58,907 nt of DNA, taken from contig CAJUAA010000027.1 in NCBI GenBank assembly GCA_910584205.1, forward strand, positions 1-58,907, given 5' to 3'. The number at the start of each line of letters is the position of its first letter. Position 1 is the first letter of the stretch. Below, piece after piece: positions 58,779-58,907 of this stretch. The notes beneath the pieces were generated by a model. It ran no database searches. It had not been told where the DNA came from and saw only the letters and a list, made by a program, of their open reading frames with translations. This DNA is from an uncultured Lachnospiraceae bacterium (GTDB lineage Bacteria; Bacillota; Clostridia; Lachnospirales; Lachnospiraceae). Both the position numbers and the translations under genes were made by a program.

Positions 58779-58907
58779 ATGCGGAGACGGTGGAAAGCGG
58801 GAGCACAGGTCCGGCCGTTTGACCGAAGGCAGCTGCACAGGTCCGGATGCAGAGATATACTAAGCACCGATTGGATTTGCAGTAAATAGATATGCCCATT
58901 TAGGCCG

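Noticed and set aside
1..58907. CRISPR arrays, tRNA or rRNA genes
   Set aside because: No regularly spaced repeats, no tRNA cloverleaf consensus and no rRNA sequence were seen; the SRP RNA is the only structural RNA gene I can support.

Overview
The window looks like a chromosomal segment of a gut-type, spore-forming Lachnospiraceae (Clostridia). The signs are a Firmicute-type long SRP RNA beside tadA, dnaX, yaaK/ebfC and recR, a BofA homologue, a complete Lachnospiraceae-style Tad/Flp pilus locus, a YesM/AraC-type two-component system feeding a CUT2 sugar transporter, and strong AGGAGG ribosome sites. I see no tRNA, rRNA, CRISPR array, transposase or integrase. The species call is inference.

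Layout. 0-0.6 kb holds remnants (an orphan ORF and the tail of a MATE exporter). 0.67-4.0 kb: a NERD-domain protein on the minus strand, then a KtrB/KtrA potassium uptake pair. 4.0-4.6 kb: yaaL and bofA, divergent. 4.7-13.2 kb: one long operon for a Tad pilus (TadZ, TadA, TadB, TadC, Flp1 pilin, DUF5702 protein, two TadE-like pseudopilins around a prepilin peptidase, FHA protein). 13.2-20.2 kb: housekeeping (tatD, rsmA, tRNA deaminase tadA, SRP RNA, pfk, dnaX, ebfC, recR), then galM.

21.4-41.2 kb is a carbohydrate locus: AraC-type response regulator, YesM-type kinase, lipoprotein/ATPase/two permeases of the YtfQRT-YjfF (furanose) type, a 2336-residue secreted protein with three GH43-like modules, a membrane-anchored LamG protein and a second YtfQ-like lipoprotein. 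Two pairs of 15-bp direct repeats, each pair spaced exactly 21 bp, sit before the transporter and before the giant glycosidase. They are the best candidate sites for the adjacent AraC-type regulator, and would make these genes one regulon for an arabinose- or other furanose-containing glycan.

41.3-50.0 kb is an accessory, more A+T-rich island. It begins with a wrecked MPN/LysM gene and two small genes. Next comes a tightly overlapping cassette: an R2K-type ATP-grasp enzyme with an N-terminal translation-factor-like barrel, a polynucleotide-kinase-like P-loop protein and a Thg1-like 3'-5' polymerase. These are the parts expected of an RNA repair system. Directly after it is a three-gene DUF262 / DUF3696 AAA ATPase / unknown-protein operon that looks like a defence module. 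Then come a metallophosphoesterase and the C-terminal half of an RlaP-type nucleotidyltransferase. This island is the most likely place for an undescribed system.

50.4-56.7 kb: a GH32 beta-fructosidase, then a classical beta-glucoside operon (LicT-type antiterminator, EIIBCA PTS permease, GH1 6-phospho-beta-glucosidase) with two recognisable RAT/terminator switches. 56.8-58.8 kb: acylphosphatase, a DUF3786 protein and an RlmI-like methyltransferase. All functional calls are from reading motifs; no searches were run.
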